DNA from: Bacteroides sp.
GTDB lineage: Bacteria > Bacteroidota > Bacteroidia > Bacteroidales > Bacteroidaceae
Direction: 5' to 3'
Assembly: GCF_028690125.1 (NCBI RefSeq)
Contig: NZ_JAQVBV010000001.1
Location: 186,001-250,000, forward strand
Length of the DNA: 64,000 nt
Position 1 is the first letter of the stretch, and each line of letters opens with the position of its first letter. Positions 55,238-64,000 of this stretch are shown here, in pieces. The position numbers were made by a program, and so were the translations under genes. The notes below the pieces were generated by a model. It worked only from the letters and a program-made list of their open reading frames with translations. It searched no databases and was not told the DNA's origin.

Positions 55238-56512
55238 ATGAAGATATTATTATTAGGCTCGGGTGGCCGTGAACATGCACTAGCATGGAAAATTGCCCAA
55301 AGTCCGAAAGTCGAAAAGTTGTATATCGCACCCGGAAATGCAGGAACCACTGCTGTAGGCGAAAACGTAAACATCAAAGCTACAGATTTTGATGCAATCA
55401 GCACTTTCGCACTGAAAGAAAACATCGATATGATAGTAGTAGGCCCGGAAGATCCATTGGTAGAAGGAATCTACGATCATTTCCAAAATCATCCTCAACT
55501 GAAACATATTGCTGTTATCGGTCCTTCTGCCAAGGGAGCACAACTGGAAGGAAGCAAAGAATTTGCCAAAGGCTTCATGATGCGCCATCAGATCCCGACA
55601 GCACGCTATAAAAGTATCACAGCAGATAATCTCGAAGAAGGATTATCCTTTCTCGAAACGTTGGAAGCTCCTTATGTACTGAAAGCAGACGGTCTCTGTG
55701 CCGGAAAAGGTGTACTCATACTGCCAACATTGGACGAAGCCAAGAAAGAACTGAAAGAAATGCTTGGTGGTATGTTCGGCTCTGCTTCGGCAACGGTTGT
55801 TATCGAAGAGTTCCTGAGCGGTATCGAATGCTCCGTATTCGTTCTGACTGATGGAGAAAACTATAAAGTGCTTCCCGTTGCCAAAGACTACAAACGTATT
55901 GGCGAAGGCGACAAAGGTCTGAACACCGGCGGTATGGGTAGTGTAACTCCTGTTCCGTTTGCAGACGAAGTATATATGGAAAAAGTGCGTACACGCATCA
56001 TCGAACCTACTATCAACGGACTAAAAGAAGAGAATATCACTTACAAAGGCTTCATCTTCCTCGGATTAATCAGAGTCAAAGGAGAACCCATGGTGATAGA
56101 ATATAACGTCCGTATGGGCGATCCGGAAACAGAAAGTGTAATGCTCCGTATACAAAGCGACTTCGTAGAATTGTTGGAAGGCACAGCTGCAGGCAATCTA
56201 AACCAAAAGCAATTGGTAATGGACCCACGTTCTGCCGGCTGTGTAATCCTTGTCAGCGGAGGATATCCCGAAGCTTACGAGAAAGGTTTCACTATCAGCG
56301 GACTGCAAGAAGCTGCTGCAACAAACAGTATCATTTTCCATGCCGGAACAGCAATGAAAGACGGCCAGGTAGTAACGAACGGTGGACGTGTCATTGCCGT
56401 TTGCTCTTATGGTGCAACTAAAGAGGAAGCACTGGCTCAGAGCTATAAGGTAGCAGACATGATCAACTTCGATAAGAAGTATTTCCGCCGTGATATCGGA
56501 TTTGACCTCTAA
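55238..56512 (+). CDS. purD: Phosphoribosylamine-glycine ligase (GARS)
   Basis: A 424-residue ATP-grasp ligase that joins glycine to phosphoribosylamine in step two of purine synthesis. Full length. The N-terminal [19 protein letters not shown], the PRA-site [12 protein letters not shown], the ATP-grasp loop [25 protein letters not shown] and the metal-site [12 protein letters not shown] are all intact. It follows the DPP IV-type gene by 12 bases. A repeat cluster with a perfect GCCTATATACCCA hairpin lies just after the stop and could serve as its 3' end. Confidence 0.98.
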   Translation: MKILLLGSGGREHALAWKIAQSPKVEKLYIAPGNAGTTAVGENVNIKATDFDAISTFALKENIDMIVVGPEDPLVEGIYDHFQNHPQLKHIAVIGPSAKGAQLEGSKEFAKGFMMRHQIPTARYKSITADNLEEGLSFLETLEAPYVLKADGLCAGKGVLILPTLDEAKKELKEMLGGMFGSASATVVIEEFLSGIECSVFVLTDGENYKVLPVAKDYKRIGEGDKGLNTGGMGSVTPVPFADEVYMEKVRTRIIEPTINGLKEENITYKGFIFLGLIRVKGEPMVIEYNVRMGDPETESVMLRIQSDFVELLEGTAAGNLNQKQLVMDPRSAGCVILVSGGYPEAYEKGFTISGLQEAAATNSIIFHAGTAMKDGQVVTNGGRVIAVCSYGATKEEALAQSYKVADMINFDKKYFRRDIGFDL

Positions 56513-56538
56513 AACAGAGTATAAGGAACTGCTTGATA

Positions 56539-56617
56539 GCCTATATACCCATAAAGGTGGGTATATAGGCTCCAGTACGGTGGATTTATATGCCCGACAC
56601 GGTGTTCATATAGGCAC
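56539..56617. repeat. Four-unit repeat cluster (cluster C, core TATA) between purD and membrane protein
   Basis: TATA cores start at 56542, 56564, 56587 and 56609, spaced 22, 23 and 22 nt. The first two units face each other as a perfect 13-bp palindrome (GCCTATATACCCA/TGGGTATATAGGC). GGTG precedes the cores of units two to four. 56573-56595 matches cluster B (20507-20529) at most of 23 positions. No T-run follows, so it is not an ordinary terminator. Confidence 0.75.
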
Positions 56618-56677
56618 GCCAAACGAATAAAGAACAGAGATTGAACAGGCCATAAATCGCTTGCTAAACTTTAATGA

Positions 56678-57688
56678 ATGAGAAATAAAAGATTACAAAG
56701 TCAGGTAACAGCAGGACGTTGGACTTTACCATTGGTCGTCTTAATCTGCACTCTTTGCTGGGTGCTGACTTTGTTTCTATTGCCCGACCTCACCCCATCA
56801 TTAGATAAAGAAGGAGGCTCCACAATCTGGCAGTCTGTCCATTCTCTTTTGCTCCCTGCATGGGTTAATCGCATCATCAGTTATTTGGTATACGCAGTTA
56901 TCGGTTATTTCCTGATCGAACTAAACAACCGTTTCACCATCATCCGTATGCGGGCCTCCGTACAGACTGTAATTTACTTTTTGTTAATCACCGTCTGCCC
57001 CGAAATGCATCTGCTATATGCAGGAGACATCGCTGCCCTTGCTTTCCTGATCTCGATCTACTTTTTATTCAAGAGTTATCAACAATCCCAAGCATCAGAC
57101 AATCTGTTCTATTCCTTCTTCTTTATAGGAGTAGGAAGCATCTTTTTCCCACAACTCACCGTCCTATCTGTACTGTGGCTACTCGGGGCTCATCGTTTCC
57201 AATCGCTCACCCCACGTAGTTTCTGTGGTGCGATATTAGGCTGGATACTCCCCTATTGGATACTATTCGGACACGCCTTCTTCTACGATCAAATGGAGAT
57301 GTTCTATCTACCTTTTTACGAATTGGCTACGTTTGGCAACATCTTCAATTTAGAAGTCTTGCAACCTTGGGAATTCACGACACTCGGCTTTTTACTAGTG
57401 TTGTTCATCGTGAGCACTGCTCACTGCATTGTTGCAGGTTTCGAGGACAAGATACGTACACGCGCCTATCTACAGTTTCTCATTGAGCTAACTGCTTTCC
57501 TCTTCTTGCTGATAGCTTTGCAGCCAATACAATGCAACAATCTACTACCACTCCTGATGATAACTAGCAGTATCTTGATCGGCCACCTATTTGCACTGAC
57601 CAACAGCAAAACATCGAATGTGTTTTTCATAATAACCATGATCAGCCTCATCCTCTTATTCGGTTTTAATATATGGACACTTTTATAA
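56678..57688 (+). CDS. Multi-pass membrane protein of unknown function
   Basis: A 336-residue hydrophobic protein with about nine predicted helices (for example LPLVVLICTLCWVLTLFLL, FTTLGFLLVLFIVSTAH, VFFIITMISLILLFGFNIWTLL) and short loops. It may belong to a Bacteroidetes-specific family of inner-membrane proteins (DUF6427-like), but I am not sure. No catalytic motif is evident. Its 3' end overlaps the DedA/YqaA gene by 16 bases, suggesting translational coupling. It begins a plus-strand run reaching to the ABC transporter genes. Confidence 0.7.
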   Translation: MRNKRLQSQVTAGRWTLPLVVLICTLCWVLTLFLLPDLTPSLDKEGGSTIWQSVHSLLLPAWVNRIISYLVYAVIGYFLIELNNRFTIIRMRASVQTVIYFLLITVCPEMHLLYAGDIAALAFLISIYFLFKSYQQSQASDNLFYSFFFIGVGSIFFPQLTVLSVLWLLGAHRFQSLTPRSFCGAILGWILPYWILFGHAFFYDQMEMFYLPFYELATFGNIFNLEVLQPWEFTTLGFLLVLFIVSTAHCIVAGFEDKIRTRAYLQFLIELTAFLFLLIALQPIQCNNLLPLLMITSSILIGHLFALTNSKTSNVFFIITMISLILLFGFNIWTLL

Positions 57689-58152
57689 ATTCAGTCACAC
57701 AGCTTCTCATTGATTGGGGATTGCCGGGATTATTTATTTCGGCTATGCTGGCAGGAAGCATTATACCTTTCAGTTCCGAGCTTGTACTTGTCACATTAGT
57801 AAAGCTGGGACTAAACCCTACTGCCTGCATAATCGCCGCGACCTTGGGCAATACAGTTGGAGGAATGACCTGTTATTATATGGGACGTTTGGGTAAGATA
57901 AGCTGGATAGAGAAATATTTTAAAGTAAAAAAAGAAAAAATAGATAAGATGACAGTCTTCCTCCAAGGAAAGGGAGCACTGATGGCATTCTTTGCTTTTC
58001 TCCCTGCTATTGGCGAAGTAATAGCCATTGCGCTGGGATTTATGCGAAGCAATATATGGCTCACTATAACCTCCATGTTTGTCGGAAAATTACTCCGTTA
58101 CATCCTGCTTCTATATGTACTTGAAAGTGCATGGGATGCAGTGGCAGGATAA
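57673..58152 (+). CDS. YqaA/DedA-family (VTT domain) membrane protein
   Basis: A 159-residue inner-membrane protein of the VTT (SNARE-associated Golgi protein) family. Helix-rich, with the signature segments GLFISAMLAGSIIPFSSELVLV, GNTVGGMTCYYMGRLG and FFAFLPAIGEVIAIALGFMR. Family members are implicated in lipid flipping and membrane homeostasis; the substrate of the short YqaA branch is not settled. It overlaps the preceding membrane gene by 16 bases and is followed by mnmD after 57 bases. Confidence 0.92.
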   Translation: MDTFINSVTQLLIDWGLPGLFISAMLAGSIIPFSSELVLVTLVKLGLNPTACIIAATLGNTVGGMTCYYMGRLGKISWIEKYFKVKKEKIDKMTVFLQGKGALMAFFAFLPAIGEVIAIALGFMRSNIWLTITSMFVGKLLRYILLLYVLESAWDAVAG

Positions 58153-58209
58153 ATTGAATAAAGTTGAAAGAGAAATAACAGTAATTATAAAACAGTATAT
58201 ACCAACTAG

Positions 58210-58932
58210 ATGAAAAGAGTGATTGAAAAGACTGATGACGGAAGCGCCACCCTGTTTGTACCAGAATTGAATGAACACTATCATTCAACTAAGGGAGCAC
58301 GTACTGAATCGGAACACATTTTCATCAATATGGGACTCAAAGCATCCGGCACTCCTTCCCCAAGGATCCTGGAAATTGGCTTTGGTACTGGTCTCAACGC
58401 CTGGCTAACACTCCAAGAAGCAGAAAAAAGCTATCGGAACATACATTATACAGGATTAGAGCTTTACCCTTTAGAATGGTCCATGATAAAACAGCTTGGT
58501 TATATCGGAGCAGACGAACAACTAACCATAAACGAAAGGCAACAATCATCCGTCCAACTATTTGAACAGCTCCATACATCCCCTTGGGAAGAAGATGTAC
58601 CTCTCACCTCACATTTCACCCTTCGAAAAGTACAGACAGACTTGAATGAATGGATTCTCCATTCCTCACTAAAGCCCGATGTCATCTATTTCGATGCCTT
58701 CGCCCCCGAAAAACAACCGGAAATGTGGTCACAAGAACTATTCAACCGATTGTATGTTTTATTAAACAAAGAAGGAATTCTGACCACATACTGTGCCAAA
58801 GGCGTCATCCGGCGAATGTTACAAACCGCAGGATTTATCGTAGAACGCCTGCCCGGCCCTCCGGGAGGTAAACGGGAAATATTACGTGCCTGGAAACAAG
58901 TACAACAATTAAAAGAAACAAAGAAAAGATAG
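58210..58932 (+). CDS. mnmD: tRNA 5-methylaminomethyl-2-thiouridine methyltransferase domain protein (MnmD)
   Basis: A 240-residue SAM-dependent methyltransferase equal to the N-terminal half of E. coli MnmC, without the FAD oxidoreductase half. ILEIGFGTGLNAWLTL is the SAM-binding motif; DVIYFDAFAPEKQPEMWSQELF matches the MnmC methyltransferase motif (FDAFAPxxxPxMW). It should complete mnm5s2U34 in tRNA, downstream of MnmE/MnmG, whose mnmG gene is 20 kb away in this window. The ZnuA-like gene starts six bases after its stop. Confidence 0.93.
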   Translation: MKRVIEKTDDGSATLFVPELNEHYHSTKGARTESEHIFINMGLKASGTPSPRILEIGFGTGLNAWLTLQEAEKSYRNIHYTGLELYPLEWSMIKQLGYIGADEQLTINERQQSSVQLFEQLHTSPWEEDVPLTSHFTLRKVQTDLNEWILHSSLKPDVIYFDAFAPEKQPEMWSQELFNRLYVLLNKEGILTTYCAKGVIRRMLQTAGFIVERLPGPPGGKREILRAWKQVQQLKETKKR

Positions 58933-58938
58933 ACAATT

Positions 58939-59856
58939 ATGAAGAAACAACTAAAAGATAAATGCACTCTCCTGCTACTCAGTTCCTGCCTTTTTTTGGC
59001 AGGCTGTACAGGATGTTCATCCAAAACAAACAAAGAAACAGAAAAGCCCGTTATCACCGTTACCTTAGAACCACAACGCTATTTTACAGAAGCAATAGCC
59101 GGTGATAAATTCAAAGTAGTCAGCATGGTACCCAAAGGTTCCAGCCCCGAAACTTACGATCCGGTTCCCCAACAGCTCGTATCACTAGGAGACAGCAAAG
59201 CATATTTCCGTATCGGCTACATTGGCTTCGAACAGACATGGATGGACCGTTTGATGAACAATACTCCTCATATTCAAATGTTCGACACTTCGCAAGGAGT
59301 AGACCTGATTCTGAATAACGAATTACCTGAGCATGGACACAGTCTGCACGATGGGCATATCCATTCCGTAGAGCCTCATATCTGGAATTCCGCCACCAAT
59401 GCTTTAATCATTGCGGGAAATACTTATAAAGCGCTCAGTGCACTCGACAAAGCAAATGAGCCCTACTATATGGCACGCTACGACTCACTCTGTCAGCGTA
59501 TACAGTATGTAGACAGCGTGATATGCGAACAACTATCCAACCCCGAAGCCTCTAAAGCATTTATGATTTACCACCCGGCACTCTCCTATTTCGCACGCGA
59601 CTACGGACTCCATCAGATCTCGATTGAAGAAGGAGGCAAAGAACCTTCTCCCGCTCATTTGAAAGAACTGATTGACCTGTGCAAAGAGGAAAACGTACAA
59701 GTCATCTTCGTACAACCCGAGTTTGACAAAAGAAATGCAGAGACAATAGCCCAGCAAACCGGAACACGTGTAGTCCCTATCAATCCATTGAGCTATGATT
59801 GGGAAGCAGAAATGTTGAATGTAGCCAATGCACTTATGCCAGTTGAAGAAAAATGA
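58939..59856 (+). CDS. Zinc/manganese-type ABC transporter substrate-binding lipoprotein (ZnuA/TroA-like)
   Basis: A 305-residue lipoprotein with lipobox LFLAGC (Cys23). It is a cluster 9 (A-1) solute-binding protein: VTLEPQRYFTEAIAGD, PKGSSPETYDPVPQQL, a short His-rich loop (EHGHSLHDGHIHSVEPHIW), the HPALSYFARDYGL motif and an Asp near PINPLSYDWE. His in three of these blocks would bind Zn or Mn. The His-rich loop favours zinc. It overlaps the ATPase gene by four bases (ATGA), so the two are coupled. No permease gene follows. Confidence 0.9.
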   Translation: MKKQLKDKCTLLLLSSCLFLAGCTGCSSKTNKETEKPVITVTLEPQRYFTEAIAGDKFKVVSMVPKGSSPETYDPVPQQLVSLGDSKAYFRIGYIGFEQTWMDRLMNNTPHIQMFDTSQGVDLILNNELPEHGHSLHDGHIHSVEPHIWNSATNALIIAGNTYKALSALDKANEPYYMARYDSLCQRIQYVDSVICEQLSNPEASKAFMIYHPALSYFARDYGLHQISIEEGGKEPSPAHLKELIDLCKEENVQVIFVQPEFDKRNAETIAQQTGTRVVPINPLSYDWEAEMLNVANALMPVEEK

Positions 59857-60650
59857 GTATGAAACCGATTATCGAAATAAAGAACCTCTCCGCCGGATAT
59901 GAAGGCCGTACTGTCCTCCGTGACATCAATCTCAACATCTACCAACGGGACTTTCTGGGTATGATCGGTCCAAATGGAGGTGGCAAGACAACGCTTATCA
60001 AATGCATCCTCGGTTTGTTGAAACCGACTAAAGGAGAAATTATCTTTCATTCTCCGGAGGAAACCTTTCGAGAATCACAATCTTCAAGTTCCAATAACTC
60101 CACTCTTTCTCTAGGTTATCTCCCTCAGTATAACACTATCGACCGGAAATTTCCGATCTCGGTAGAAGAAGTTATCCTGTCCGGACTGAGCATACAGAAA
60201 TCGCTAACATCACGTTTCACAGCAGAACAAAGAGAAAAGGGGAAGCAAGTGATCACCCGCATGGGACTTGAAGGACTCGAACATCGTTCTATAGGACAAT
60301 TAAGCGGTGGACAGTTACAACGCGCTTTACTCGGGCGTGCTATCATTTCCGATCCTTCTGCCCTGATCCTCGACGAGCCCAGCACTTACATTGACAAGCG
60401 CTTCGAAGCTCGCCTTTATGAACTGTTAGCTGAAATCAATAAAGATTGTGCCATAATTCTCGTCAGCCATGATATAGGAACCGTATTACAACAAGTAAAG
60501 TCTATCGCCTGCGTCAATGAAACGTTAGATTACCACCCGGATACAGGTGTCACCACCGAATGGCTGGAAAAGAACTTTAACTGTCCAATTGAATTACTTG
60601 GACACGGAACCTTGCCACACCGTATTCTTGGTGAACACCATCACCACTAA
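59853..60650 (+). CDS. ABC transporter ATP-binding protein (ZnuC/MntB-like)
   Basis: A 265-residue ATPase that should energise metal uptake together with the preceding lipoprotein. Walker A GPNGGGKTTLIK, Q-loop LPQYNTID, signature LSGGQLQRALLGRA, Walker B ALILDEPS and H-loop VSHDIG are intact. It ends HGTLPHRILGEHHHH, a short native histidine tail that could bind zinc. A matching membrane permease (ZnuB) normally lies next to it but is absent here; the next gene is a DUF2723 protein 292 bases on with its own promoter. Confidence 0.92.
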   Translation: MSMKPIIEIKNLSAGYEGRTVLRDINLNIYQRDFLGMIGPNGGGKTTLIKCILGLLKPTKGEIIFHSPEETFRESQSSSSNNSTLSLGYLPQYNTIDRKFPISVEEVILSGLSIQKSLTSRFTAEQREKGKQVITRMGLEGLEHRSIGQLSGGQLQRALLGRAIISDPSALILDEPSTYIDKRFEARLYELLAEINKDCAIILVSHDIGTVLQQVKSIACVNETLDYHPDTGVTTEWLEKNFNCPIELLGHGTLPHRILGEHHHH

Positions 60651-60741
60651 GATATTTCATCACTAAGAAACATAAGATTACCAAAAAGAAATAAAAGTCA
60701 TAAGCCCCTCACAGCAAGCTTTCTGCAATCTGTTTCTCAGG

Positions 60742-60815
60742 TATTAATACCCAATTTCCAGACTATTAATACCTATCATCCCAGCTATTAATACTTGACA
60801 AGTAGACTATTAATA
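60742..60815. repeat. Four-copy 22-nt-spaced repeat cluster (cluster D, core TATTAATA)
   Basis: The perfect palindrome TATTAATA begins at 60742, 60764, 60786 and 60808: three intervals of exactly 22 nt. The 14-base spacers differ from each other. It sits in the gap after the ATPase gene and before the DUF2723 promoter (60890). This is the cleanest member of the class also seen near 5.0, 20.5 and 56.5 kb. Confidence 0.85.
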
Positions 60816-60889
60816 GCCTACAAACTATGAAATCATCCCTCTGTTACTTAATATTTCTTACTTTCTTCTACTTTGTGCCCGTAAATCAT

Positions 60890-60897
60890 TATCTTTG
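60890..60897 (+). promoter_or_regulatory. -7 promoter box (TATCTTTG) for the DUF2723 gene
   Basis: TATCTTTG lies 45 bases before the ATG at 60943 and fits TAnnTTTG. Confidence 0.55.
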
Positions 60898-60942
60898 CGC
60901 CCGTCTAATCTGTTTTTAACGAATAAACTACGATAAGTGCTA

Positions 60943-63900
60943 ATGAAACAGTACAGAACCGTAAACAACCTAATGGGTTGGCTTACATTCATCATTGCAG
61001 CAACGGTCTATTGCCTGACAATAGAGCCGACTGCCAGTTTCTGGGATTGCCCCGAGTTTATAACTACCGGCTACAAACTTGAAGTCGGACACCCGCCCGG
61101 CGCACCTTTCTTCATGTTGATGGCAAATTTGTTTACTCAATTTGCTTCCGACGTAACCACAGTAGCGAAAATGGTAAACTATATGAGTGCCCTGATGAGT
61201 GGTGCCTGTATTCTATTCCTTTTCTGGAGTATCACCCATCTAGTTCGCAAGTTAGTCATCACCGACGAAAACAACATTACCAAAGGACAACTCATAACAG
61301 TTATGGGTAGCGGACTGGTAGGCGCATTGGTCTATACGTTCAGCGATACCTTCTGGTTCTCAGCAGTAGAAGGCGAAGTATATGCTTTCTCCTCTCTGTT
61401 CACCGCCGTCGTATTCTGGCTTATTTTAAAGTGGGAAGATGTAGCTAACCAACCTCACAGCGACCGTTGGCTTATCCTGATCGCCTATCTGACCGGATTA
61501 AGTATCGGTGTTCACCTGTTGAACTTACTCTGCCTGCCAGCCATCATATTGGTATACTACTACAAGAAAACCCCGAATGCTACTGCCAAAGGTTCACTGC
61601 TTGCCCTCATCGGATCAGGCGTATTGGTAGCAGCCGTATTGTACGGTATCGTACCGGGTATCGTGAAAGTAGGCGGTTGGTTTGAACTAATGTTTGTCAA
61701 TGGACTGGGAATGCCTTTCAACACAGGTGTAGTTGTTTACATCATTATCCTTGCAGCTTCTCTCATCTGGGGTATATACGAAAGCTATACCGAAAAGAGC
61801 AAGCTACGTATGGCTATCTCCTTCATCCTGACTATTGCCCTATTGGGTATTCCGTTCTACGGACACGGAGCCAGCAGCATACTCATCGGTATTTTAGTTA
61901 TCGCCGTATTAGCTCTTTACCTTGCCCCGCAAGTACAGGAAAAGATAAAAGAAAAATGGCGCATTTCCGCACGCACCATGAATACAGCTCTGCTATGCAC
62001 CATGATGATTGTCATCGGATATTCGTCATATGCACTCATTGTAATCCGTTCTACCGCCAATACTCCGATGGACCAGAACTCACCGGAAGACATCTTTACG
62101 CTAGGTGAATATCTCGGCCGTGAACAATATGGAACACGTCCCCTATTCTATGGTCCCGCCTATTCATCAAAAGTGGCGCTTGACATAAAAGACAACTATT
62201 GCGTACCACGCCAATCAGAAACCGGAACAAAATATATTCGTAAAGAAAAAACTTCACCGGATGAAAAAGATTCTTATATCGAACTTCCCGGACGAATCGA
62301 ATACGAATATGCACAGAATATGCTTTTCCCCCGTATGTACAGTGCCTCACATACCGGACTCTACAAACAATGGGTAGATATAAAAGGCTATGACGTCCCT
62401 TACGACCAATGTGGTGAAATGGTGATGGTAAATATGCCTACACAATGGGATAACATCAAATTCTTCTTCTCTTACCAATTGAACTTCATGTACTGGCGTT
62501 ATTTCATGTGGAACTTCGCCGGACGTCAGAACGATATTCAAAGCAGTGGAGAAATCGAACATGGAAACTGGATTACAGGTATACCGTTCATTGACAACCT
62601 GCTAGTAGGCGATCAAGAATTGCTTCCACAAGATTTGAAAGATAACAAAGGACATAATGTCTTTTACTGTCTACCATTGATACTCGGTTTAATCGGACTC
62701 TTCTGGCAGGCCTACCATAGCGAACGCGGTATCCAGCAATTCTGGGTAGTCTTCTTCCTGTTCTTTATGACAGGCATCGCCATCGTGCTCTACCTTAACC
62801 AGACACCTGCACAGCCTCGTGAACGTGACTATGCATATGCAGGTTCTTTCTATGCCTTTGCCATTTGGATAGGCATGGGAGTAGCAGGCATCATCCGTAT
62901 GCTTCGGGAATACTGCAAAATGCAAGAACTTCCGGCAGCCATTTTGGCTTCCGTAGTTTGCTTAATCGTTCCCATTCAAATGGCAGGACAAACTTGGGAT
63001 GACCACGATCGCAGCGGACGTTTCGTTGCCCGTGATTTCGGTCAAAACTACCTGATGACCCTTCAAGAAGAAGGAAATCCAATCATCTTTACCAATGGTG
63101 ATAATGATACCTTCCCTCTGTGGTACAATCAGGAGACAGAAGAATTCCGCACCGACACCCGGACTTGTAACCTAAGCTATTTGCAGACTGATTGGTACAT
63201 CGACCAGATGAAACGCCCGGCTTACAATTCACCCTCACTCCCTATTACCTGGGACCGTCTGGAATATGTAGAAGGTCAGAATGAATATATCTCCATCCGT
63301 CCGGAAGTAAAAACGCTTATTGACAACTACTTCAAACAAGCAAATGAATTGGCTGCCAAAGGAGACACCACCGTTTTGTCACTCGTTCACTCCATCTTTG
63401 GTGAAAATCCTTATGAACTGAAAGAAATCATCAACCGCTGGATGCTCGGCAAGAACGACCAACTTAGGGAATTGCTTAAAAAGACGGGAGAAGGAATTGA
63501 ACTACCTCTTGTACCTACAGACAGTATTGTCATGAAAATCGACAAAGAAGCTGTCCGCCGCTCCGGCATGAAGATACCGGAAGCTCTGGGCGACTCTATC
63601 CCCGAATACATGACCATTCTGCTGAGAGACGCTAACGGTAGCCCCAAACGCGCGCTCTACAAGAGTGAACTGATGATGCTCGAAATGTTGGCTAACGCTA
63701 ATTGGGAACGCCCTATTTATATGGCAATCACCGTAGGTAGTGAAAACCATCTGAACATGGCCAACCATTTTGTACAGGAAGGACTTGCCTACCGCTTTAC
63801 TCCATTCGATACGGAAAATCTGGAGAGTAAAATAGACAGTGATAAGATGTATGACAACCTGATGAACAAATTCAAGTTCGGAGGCATCGACAAACCGGGT

Positions 63901-64000
63901 ATTTACATTGACGAAAATGTAATGCGTATGTGTGACACACACCGTCGTATCTTCACCCAGCTTGTAGGCCAACTCATCAAAGAAGGCAAAAAAGACAAGG
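60943..64000 (+). CDS. DUF2723 membrane protein, GT-C glycosyltransferase-like (3' end outside window)
   Basis: The frame starts at ATG 60943 and runs open to the window edge (1019 complete codons), so the C-terminus is missing. The N-terminal half is a multi-helix membrane domain. TASFWDCPEFITTGYKLEVGHPPGAPFF is the DUF2723 hallmark, with Asp and Glu in WDCPEF placed like the catalytic acids of GT-C (protein O-mannosyltransferase-like) enzymes in the first periplasmic loop. A soluble region follows from about residue 700 (TNGDNDTFPLWYNQETEEF). It may transfer a sugar from a polyprenyl donor to an exported acceptor; this is inferred from family, not shown. Confidence 0.9.
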   Translation, partial: MKQYRTVNNLMGWLTFIIAATVYCLTIEPTASFWDCPEFITTGYKLEVGHPPGAPFFMLMANLFTQFASDVTTVAKMVNYMSALMSGACILFLFWSITHLVRKLVITDENNITKGQLITVMGSGLVGALVYTFSDTFWFSAVEGEVYAFSSLFTAVVFWLILKWEDVANQPHSDRWLILIAYLTGLSIGVHLLNLLCLPAIILVYYYKKTPNATAKGSLLALIGSGVLVAAVLYGIVPGIVKVGGWFELMFVNGLGMPFNTGVVVYIIILAASLIWGIYESYTEKSKLRMAISFILTIALLGIPFYGHGASSILIGILVIAVLALYLAPQVQEKIKEKWRISARTMNTALLCTMMIVIGYSSYALIVIRSTANTPMDQNSPEDIFTLGEYLGREQYGTRPLFYGPAYSSKVALDIKDNYCVPRQSETGTKYIRKEKTSPDEKDSYIELPGRIEYEYAQNMLFPRMYSASHTGLYKQWVDIKGYDVPYDQCGEMVMVNMPTQWDNIKFFFSYQLNFMYWRYFMWNFAGRQNDIQSSGEIEHGNWITGIPFIDNLLVGDQELLPQDLKDNKGHNVFYCLPLILGLIGLFWQAYHSERGIQQFWVVFFLFFMTGIAIVLYLNQTPAQPRERDYAYAGSFYAFAIWIGMGVAGIIRMLREYCKMQELPAAILASVVCLIVPIQMAGQTWDDHDRSGRFVARDFGQNYLMTLQEEGNPIIFTNGDNDTFPLWYNQETEEFRTDTRTCNLSYLQTDWYIDQMKRPAYNSPSLPITWDRLEYVEGQNEYISIRPEVKTLIDNYFKQANELAAKGDTTVLSLVHSIFGENPYELKEIINRWMLGKNDQLRELLKKTGEGIELPLVPTDSIVMKIDKEAVRRSGMKIPEALGDSIPEYMTILLRDANGSPKRALYKSELMMLEMLANANWERPIYMAITVGSENHLNMANHFVQEGLAYRFTPFDTENLESKIDSDKMYDNLMNKFKFGGIDKPGIYIDENVMRMCDTHRRIFTQLVGQLIKEGKKDK

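Noticed and set aside
60742..60815. Regular short repeats could suggest a CRISPR array
   Set aside because: Repeats are only 8 bp with 14-base spacers, far shorter than CRISPR units, and no cas gene is nearby.

Overview
The window is Bacteroides chromosome, or a very close relative. The evidence is AT-rich intergenic DNA, many promoters with the Bacteroidetes -7 box TAnnTTTG in place of an E. coli -10, a hybrid two-component regulator with an AraC output, many SPII lipoproteins, S46 and S9 exopeptidases, GH127/GH97/GH43/GH2 enzymes and a Bacteroidetes-type YbeY. No rRNA, tRNA, CRISPR array or intact mobile element was seen.

Layout. 1-4.1 kb: a truncated PfkB sugar kinase, a tyrosine-phosphatase lipoprotein and a DEAD-box RNA helicase. 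4.3-5.25 kb: a decayed IS transposase and two clusters of short intergenic repeats. 5.26-24.9 kb: a carbohydrate-use island with a hybrid two-component sensor (minus) diverging from a GH76-GH127 pair, then GH97 alpha-galactosidase, a Gfo/Idh/MocA oxidoreductase, a GH43 lipoprotein, an unknown BACON-like lipoprotein and a large GH2 beta-galactosidase with two C-terminal discoidin-like modules. No SusC/SusD pair is present. 25.0-31.9 kb: a tight minus-strand run read as ruvB, an alpha/beta hydrolase, a flippase, a DUF389 protein and a DPP7-type peptidase. 32.1-34.1 kb: a surface lipoprotein with two discoidin-like modules and a calpain-type cysteine protease domain.

34.6-64 kb is almost all plus strand: a nucleoside-recognition membrane protein and ybeY; a 1.5 kb AT-rich non-coding stretch; mnmG, a near-perfect parS site, apt, uvrC, dtd, a MazG-like gene and deoC; a rod-shaped structured RNA resembling 6S RNA; DUF1266; a polyprenyl synthase (minus); polA; cysE; an RlmL-like methyltransferase; a DPP IV-type peptidase; purD; two membrane proteins; mnmD; zinc-type ABC components without a permease; and the start of a DUF2723 glycosyltransferase-like protein. 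The strand switch near 34-37 kb, the parS site and mnmG together suggest an origin-proximal position, although no DnaA boxes were found.

The most unusual signal is a class of intergenic element seen at four places (about 5.0, 20.5, 56.5 and 60.75 kb). Each has four short palindromic cores spaced 22 nt apart (one gap is 23). Core sequences differ between loci, except that the 20.5 and 56.5 kb clusters are related. The second notable signal is the structured RNA at 44.6-44.85 kb, in which seven complementary segments nest in order.
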